From contig MNCI01016028.1 in NCBI GenBank assembly GCA_015680685.1, positions 566,305 through 630,304 of the forward strand: a stretch of DNA of 64,000 bases, in the 5' to 3' direction. This document shows, piece after piece, positions 58,703 to 64,000 of this stretch. The DNA comes from Gnetum montanum (lineage: Eukaryota > Streptophyta > Gnetopsida > Gnetales > Gnetaceae). The notes below the pieces were generated by a model that saw only the letters and a program-made list of their open reading frames with translations, made no database searches and was not told where the DNA came from. A program made the position numbers and the translations under genes. Numbering within the stretch: position 1 is the first letter of the stretch; every line of letters starts with the position of its first letter.

Positions 58703-60080
58703 CGATTTTAACCAATATTTCCAATGAGCCTCAATACCAACTCACTTCTAATGGTTTATTGATGAAAGGACAAAGAGTATGCATACTAGAAGGAAATTGG
58801 AGACTAAAATTATTGTGTGAAGCACACAAAGTACCATATGTAGGACACCTAGGTTATAATAAGACCTATATGATAATTTGCAAATCTTATTTTTGGCTTG
58901 GAATGAAGAATGATGTGTCCGCATACATTAAAAATTGCCTAACATGTCAAAGAATAAAAGTTGAACAAAGGAAAACCTATGAATTATTACAACCCTTGGA
59001 AGTTATAACTTGGAAATGGGAAGATATCACTATGGATTTCATTGTGGGATTTCCAGTAACCAAAGAAGGAAATGACTCAATTTTTGTAGTAGTTGATCAT
59101 CTATCAAAGATGGCATATTTTATAGCTTTGAAATCTACAAACATAGAAGAAGAAATAGCCCAAAATTCGTACAATAAGTATTTAGATTACACGGTTGTCC
59201 AAAATCTATCACCTAGGATAGAGATCCTAAATTCATATCGAAATTCTAGAAAAATTTCTTTAGAGAGCTTGGAACACACTTGAAATTTAGCACAACTTGT
59301 CATCCTAAGACTAATGGACAAACTGAATGAGTGAATAGAATATTAGAAGATATCCTATGAAGTTACATTGGGAGTAGACCAAAAACATGGGAGAATTATT
59401 TGCATTTGGCAGAATTTTCCTACAATAACAATTATCAAGGTTCCATACATTGAACACCATTCAAAGTAGTATATGGACGTAATTTTCGTACATCGTTAAC
59501 CTAGGTAAATCCAACCTTAAGAGTAGAATGGAAGGAAGAAGAAATGAAAATAATGGAAAACATTGTCACAAGGGTTAAACAAAATTTGCAAACTACCCAT
59601 GATAAATATAAAGGATATGCAAATCAACATCGACTTAAAAAAGAATTCCAAGTAGTGGATCAAGTATTATTGAGAGTAAAACCTACCAGAAGTTCTCTTA
59701 AATTGGGAAAATATACTAAATTAGCACATAGATTTTGTGGGCCTTTTGAAATTTTTGAAAGAATTGGCGAAGTAGCATATCGACTAAATCTTCTCAAAAC
59801 CTTAAAAATTCATCCAAATTTTCATGTGAGCTTATTAAAGAAATTTCATGAAAATGATGTACCATATGTATTGGATTGGAATACTTTGTTATTATGATCC
59901 AACTCCAGCTTTTAAGTAAAACCCATTGCTATTAAAGACCAATGAACTAAGAAATTATGAAATAAAACTATCAGTGAAGTACTTGTTCAATGGTCAAATT
60001 GTGATTAATAGACTTGGGAAAACAGGGAGCTTATTTTAAATACTTACCCTCAACTTTTTGATCATCCAGATATTGAATGA
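58703..60080 (+). pseudogene. Integrase with chromodomain, nested chromovirus
   Basis: The H2C2 zinc region (EAHKVPYVGHLGYNKTYMII and YIKNCLTCQRIKVEQRK) is followed by WKWEDITMDFIVGFPVTKEG with the first catalytic Asp and DSIFVVVDHLSKMAYFIALK. The second Asp segment is degraded (IEILNSYRNS). A frameshift near 59250 leads to FSTTCHPKTNGQTE with the catalytic Glu region (spelt with T at HPKTNGQTE), LHLAEFSYNNNYQGS and PFKVVYGRNFRT. The 117-codon stretch (59544-59897) has the C-terminal domain HRFCGPFEIFERIGEVAYRL and HPNFHVSLLKKFH. A decayed chromodomain ends it (NKTISEVLVQWSNCD--TWEN, YPQLFDHP). Confidence 0.9.
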
Positions 60081-60143
60081 TAGGTTAAATTTATTGTGGA
60101 TGTAACAAATTATGTTTATAAATTTTGATCTTTAATTTGTATA

Positions 60144-60251
60144 GATGATAATGAGAAAAATAAGGGAACTCAAGCTGAGGAGCATAACAATGAAGTAGCC
60201 GTTGAGCAGCTGGATATCGACGAAGTGCTCTTGGATGAGCTAGATGCTTAA
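60144..60251 (+). CDS. Short acidic reading frame before the polypurine tract
   Basis: GAT GAT AAT... runs open for 35 codons to a TAA at 60249-60251 (DDNEKNKGTQAEEHNNEVAV then EQLDIDEVLLDELDA). It is Asp/Glu-rich and stop-free, unlike its surroundings. It is preceded by TTTAATTTGTATAG, which resembles a splice acceptor, so it may be a spliced C-terminal exon of pol or of a separate small protein. It has no ATG in frame at its beginning. Function unknown; this is a weak call. Confidence 0.3.
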   Translation, partial: DDNEKNKGTQAEEHNNEVAVEQLDIDEVLLDELDA

Positions 60252-60263
60252 GGGGGGGTAGAT
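60250..60263 (+). promoter_or_regulatory. Polypurine tract of nested chromovirus
   Basis: AAGGGGGGGTAGAT abuts the 3' LTR start TGTAATGTCCC at 60264, as expected for the plus-strand primer. Confidence 0.85.
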
Positions 60264-60771
60264 TGTAATGTCCCATCCCTTGTTAAGAGTGGAAAAAATT
60301 GTAAACAATGTAATTAACCTTATAATGAATGGGTACCTTGTTATGAGGAGTTATGACTATTCATGTACCCCTTGGGAAAGGGTTTGACCTATGCTATTTA
60401 AGGTTGGGGTTAGAGGTTGTGCTGACATGGAGTTGTGGAGCCTAGAGAGGTGAATAACAAGAGCTAGGTGAAGTGGGACAAAAAGGGACTAATCACCCCT
60501 TTGGCAGGATAGCCTAACTATGGTGGTAGTGCCAAATTGCCTCTAAGGGCTAACTGGCATCGGAAGACAACCCAAAAGGGCGTTATAGTACTCTCTTCCA
60601 TTAATACAATTTTTTCATTTTTCTTTCATTGCTTAATTCTTTAGTATCAATTATTTATTTGATAATTAATTTATTATTTAAGTTTTTATAATATTTTCTA
60701 TATGCTATTCATGATGAATATAATATATTATGTGTTCGTATTTTTACGACATCTGAGAATGGGATATCACA
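60264..60771 (+). repeat. 3' LTR of nested chromovirus
   Basis: 508 bp direct repeat of 51449-51956, from TGTAATGTCCCATCCC to AATGGGATATCACA, followed by target copy AAGAT (60772-60776). The TATTTAAG box is at about 60395-60402. Confidence 0.9.
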
Positions 60772-60776
60772 AAGAT

Positions 60777-61326
60777 GATGGATAATGTTAGAAGCTTTGA
60801 TGAAGAAGTTTCATTGAGTGTTGATTTTGTGTAATAGATGAAGGATCTTCATGTTCAAGTGAAGGAAAATCTTGAAGAGAATGTTGGAGAAAGAATCCTT
60901 AAGAGGAATGAAAATAAGAAGAAGTTCAAATTTGATGTTGGTAATCTTGTTTGGATGCACTTGAAGAAGAAGAGATTAAGAGATGTCAACTTCTCAAAAT
61001 TAAAGATCAATAAGATAAGTCCATTCAAGATGAAGGTCAAAATTAATGATGATGCTTTTGAAATTTACTTATCAAATTTTGTGGATATGTTATTTTTTAA
61101 TGTTGCAAATCTTGTGTATTACCATGAATCAGTGGATGGTGAAATCTAAATACGGATATTGATAAGTCCAAGTCTTCATATGAGAGAAAGGTAATTTTAC
61201 TTAAGATAAGAGAAGCTTCTAGTACTCATTAAATGAAGAGGCATGAATACTTGATCCATTGGAAGAATTAAACTATTGATGATGCTATATGAGTCCATAA
61301 GACTAAGATAGTTGAGTGGGGGATCA
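60777..61326 (+). pseudogene. Integrase C-terminus and chromodomain of chromovirus 2, second part
   Basis: The integrase frame resumes after the nested element. A 103-codon open stretch (60838-61149) holds MKDLHVQVKENLEENVGERI, KFDVGNLVWMHLKKKRLRDV, KLKINKISPFKMKVKINDDA and MLFFNVANLVYYHE, the GDLVxxHLxKERFPxxxxxKLKxRxxGPFxI and FNVxDLxxY pattern of the integrase C-terminal domain. After stops a chromodomain-like segment follows near 61196-61310: REASSTH-MKRHEYLIHWKN-TIDDAI. A polypurine run GAGTGGGGGATC (61314-61325) marks the end of the coding part and the likely start of the 3' LTR. Confidence 0.8.
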
Positions 61327-62480
61327 TTTATAGCCATAATTCCTTATTCACTTAAGTTTAGTTTTTGGAGGGTGTAAGAGCTAGTATAGGAACATCTCTT
61401 TTGAGCCCCTTTTGAGTCCTACATGAGGAATATTAAAGATTTCAGAAAGTTGGAAAGATATCTTAGTGACCTAAAAGATGACTAGCTAAAGTATGAAGAT
61501 GAAATAGAAGACATTCCAAATGTTTGAGAAATATTTGGCTTTGATAAGAGATGTTTCTAGGAAGACATCTATCACTTGGAGAGGATGTCTTATTTCAAGT
61601 AGAGATGTCTTACCTAAAGTCTAGGGTTGATAGAAGGATTTCTTGTCAATGCTATGTTGTATGGTTGTGCAAAGTCTTAATTTGATAGTTCCAAGATGAA
61701 AAATATCTGAAAAGATGAGATCAATATTAAAAATAGCCAAGAATATTCAAGTGAGTCATGGGGAAGATTTCCTTAAGATCTTACTCTTGTAATTGATAGA
61801 TATTGTTTGTGTTTGTCTATTTTGTGTGAGAGAGTGCATGTGAATGCATGAGAGAGTTAAGAGAGAGATTGCATGAAAGTTGTATGCATCTTTGAGGTTA
61901 ATTATGTGTGATATTGATCTTTTTAGCTCTTTGCATATTTGGATCTTAGTCTTATGTGTGGGAGAGATATAGTTTGATTATGTCTTGCATTAAGGTTAAG
62001 CATATGTATGATTGTAGGGTATCATGCTTTGCAATATCATTAAGTATGTAAATGTTATGGTTTTGAGGTATTATGATTCCCATGTGATGATAATCTTATT
62101 TTGAATTAATAGAAGATAGTTTTTATTAGATACAAATAAAATATTCTTCAACAAGTTTTGAACATTTTACTAATCCTTTTAATTCTAAAGGTGCATATAA
62201 AATCTTGATATCTAAAGAGAATTTTTGTTTAGAAAATTTTTTTTTAGTAGAGAATAGTAATGATAATACTAATGTAGATAGATTTCATTTAGTGAAACAT
62301 AAAAAAAAAAGAGACCTTCAAATACTTCTTTCAATTTAAAAATTTAAAAAGTATCTCATTCTCTTTCTACTTCTACTTTTCTAAATGTTTCTTTATCAAA
62401 AAATGCTTATTCACTTATTAGTGACATGGATTGTGAGATAAATTTTAAGCTTGAAAAATAAAAGATGGGGTTATTCTTCC
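61327..62480 (+). other. Probable 3' LTR remnant of chromovirus 2 and flank
   Basis: The region begins after the polypurine run and has a CATTTATAG TATA-like box at 61325-61333. No second copy is in the window, so the LTR cannot be bounded. It contains GATGTCTT/AAGACATC words (61548-61612) like those in the copia LTRs, and AGAGAG-rich runs at 61810-61880. The part from about 62200 may already be decayed LINE sequence. Confidence 0.35.
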
Positions 62481-62487
62481 CTACATC

Positions 62488-62965
62488 TTAATGTTAGTTT
62501 TATTATGGAATGTTAAGGGCCTTCTTCATAGGTCTTGAGCAAAGATTACCAGGGAGTATTTTTCAAATGACATTTATCTTCAAATTTTCTTTTCTTATAA
62601 GAAATTAAGATTTTAGCTCATCATATTAGTTTTTTTTGGTAAATGCATTTTAAAAAATTGCATTATTTTTTCTACTACTCATGAAGTTAATAAAGGATAT
62701 GTTGCTATTCTTGTTAGCAAAAAATAAATTGGAAAAGTTTTGAATTCTAGTTCTAATAATCTTGGAAGAGTTATTTGGATTATTTGTCATAGTGAAAAAG
62801 GTAACTTTTGACTCCATAATATTTATGCTTCTAATAATTTGAAAAATCAATTAGATATTTTGGAAATATATTCTATCTCTACTTAAAGTTCCTTGGATTA
62901 TTTGAGGTAATTTTAATATGGATGAAAGTAATATAGATAAACTTGATGATCTTGTAAGAAAATAA
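62488..62965 (+). pseudogene. LINE ORF2 endonuclease fragment (decayed)
   Basis: The reading LVLLWNVKGLLH near 62492-62527 matches the (I/L)xWNxRG start of the APE-type endonuclease. HEVNKGYVAILVSKK (62680-62725), NNLGRVIWIICHSEKGNF, LHNIYASNNLKNQLDILE (62812-62868) and VPWII-GNFNMDES (62890-62930) match the GVAILxxK, GR, NIYAPN and GDFNxxL landmarks in order. No RT of the LINE is found after it. Stops occur throughout. The enzyme would nick target DNA for LINE insertion. Confidence 0.7.
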
Positions 62966-63590
62966 TTGTCTAGAAAAATTAAATTCCACAAGTAATCAAA
63001 GTAAAACATGTGGAAGAAAATGGAACTAACCTCCATCCATTGATGCCTTTGATTAATCTTGTTCAAATTCTTCTTTCACACTGATGCTTTGCAACAAAGG
63101 TGTATGCAACCTCTAAGTATTTGTGAAAGAGACCTAAACTACAATTCTGTTGTGATTCATGGTACCTTTGTTCTTCCATCAAGAACAAATTTATGGGCCA
63201 TGGAATTAGTTACCATGAGAGAAAATTTAAAAAATAAGAGACCCAAAACCCCATTTGGATGTGGATGCCACCCCAACGCCAACACAAAAATGCATTATGC
63301 CAATGCGTATAAGCATCAATGGATGTGGAGGCCACTTCAATGCATAAACACATATTACAATCTCTCACTTGGTCTTCATATTTAATCAAGTCCAGAGTTT
63401 AAGAAATAAATGCATAAATCATGGCAATAGTTCCTCTTAATGTGAGTATTATCTTCCATGTATTACAATGCATTATCTCTCAAACGTAATTCCTTATATG
63501 GTAATGTAACTTTATGAATAAACCCAATGTTTATTCAAGGCTCGGCCATATGTGTATTTTCTCTAATAACTATATGTGCAAACCATATGA
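62966..63590. other. Unassigned region between LINE and copia fragments
   Basis: A 108-codon plus-strand open stretch (63059-63385) shows no known domain and is rich in His, Asn and Met. It more likely belongs to the 3' flank or LTR of the minus-strand copia element to the right. No LTR pair can be seen in the window. Confidence 0.3.
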
Positions 63591-63599
63591 GAAAAGAGC

Positions 63600-64000
63600 A
63601 CAACTAAATAAGAGTTTCATTAAGACTGTAACTTGTACGTACAAAAAATTACATTATGGAACCAAGTCCCATATAAATTACATGATCCTTAAATAACTTT
63701 AGTGGCATTTCTTTTGTCATATTAGCTATCATTAATTTAGTGCTTATATGCACAATGACGACTTTGTTTTCTTTAATGTGTTCCCTTATGGCTAAGTACT
63801 TTATGTTGATCTGTTTACTTTAACTACCACTCTTATTCTTCTTAGCCATAAAGATAGTAGCTGAATTGTCACAAAACATTCTTAATGGCCTAGATATAGA
63901 ATCCACAATTCTAAGCCCTGTTACAAAACTCTTTAATCATACACCATGTGAAATAGCCTCAAAAAAAGAAACAAACTTTGCCTCCATTGTGGAATTAGCA
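63600..64000 (-). pseudogene. Ty1/copia RNase H, minus strand, partial
   Basis: On the minus strand from the window edge the frame reads NSTMEAKFVSFFEAISHGV, LKSFVTGLRIVDSISRPLRM, FCDNSATIFMAKKNKSGS, INIKYLAIREHIKENKVVIV and HISTKLMIANMTKEMPLK, then LFKDHVIYMGLGSIM. These are the STxEAEFVA, CDNxSAxxxAxNxxxHxRxKHIxIxxHxxRE and ADxxTKxLP landmarks of plant copia RNase H. The catalytic CDN is kept. TAG/TAA codons replace Trp or Arg at two sites. The rest of the element lies beyond the window. Confidence 0.85.

Larger units (their letters stand above)
51449..60771 (+). mobile_element. Complete chromovirus with antisense gene, nested in chromovirus 2
   Basis: LTRs of equal length (508 bp, 51449-51956 and 60264-60771), a matching 5 bp target duplication AAGAT (51444-51448 and 60772-60776), a primer site, gag, protease, RT, RNase H, integrase with chromodomain and a polypurine tract. 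It is 9323 bp as assembled, with an error at 58474-58702. Between the 5' LTR and gag lies 3.7 kb with a spliced gene on the opposite strand. Long open pol frames make it the youngest-looking gypsy element here, though it is already inactive. The chromodomain layout near 59930-60075 resembles Tekay/Del-type elements. Confidence 0.9.

Noticed and set aside
62650-63066. Minus-strand open stretches over the LINE fragment
   Set aside because: They are shadows of the plus-strand endonuclease reading, whose motifs occur in correct order.

Overview
The window is nuclear plant DNA made almost entirely of nested, decayed transposable elements. I see no intact host gene, tRNA or rRNA. It is AT-rich and CpG-poor. 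The elements are Ty3/gypsy retrotransposons of the Tat, Athila and chromovirus types, Ty1/copia elements and one LINE fragment. Such layers of old insertions fit a large-genome land plant, possibly a gymnosperm, but the species cannot be told from this sequence. Nearly every coding frame carries stops and frameshifts, many readable as C-to-T or G-to-A changes.

Bases 1-5125 end a first Tat-like element (pol at about 1736-4770). Its 3' LTR (5126-6530) also serves as the 5' LTR of a second, much larger Tat-like element ending at 41109. Both LTRs are 1405 bp. Without later insertions this second element is about 21.4 kb. Its order is LTR, leader, gag, protease, a 33-37 bp repeat array, a spliced antisense gene (23148 to 17600, minus strand), a ~190 bp tandem array rich in palindromes, a 29 bp array, RT, integrase, LTR. 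A gag-only copia element (11455-17267) and a minus-strand Athila-like element (23151-31925, TSD CATGA) sit inside it. The Athila 3' LTR was in turn hit by a 2.9 kb TGTTGGC...GCCAACA insertion (23717-26640) that holds a 717 bp assembly gap and a GC-rich block.

After 41109 comes about 2.7 kb without clear genes, then a decayed chromovirus (about 43830-47200) and a second chromovirus (about 47530-61326). The integrase gene of the second is split at 51448/60777 by a complete 9.3 kb chromovirus (51449-60771, 508 bp LTRs, TSD AAGAT). This youngest-looking element also carries a spliced antisense gene between its 5' LTR and gag, and a short inverted mis-join bounded by single Ns in its RNase H. The right edge holds a LINE endonuclease fragment and the RNase H end of a minus-strand copia element.

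The most interesting material is the pair of intron-containing antisense genes in two unrelated gypsy elements, and the ~180-190 bp tandem repeats close to them. In the larger gene five exon junctions keep reading phase. The protein encoded there is not one I recognise.
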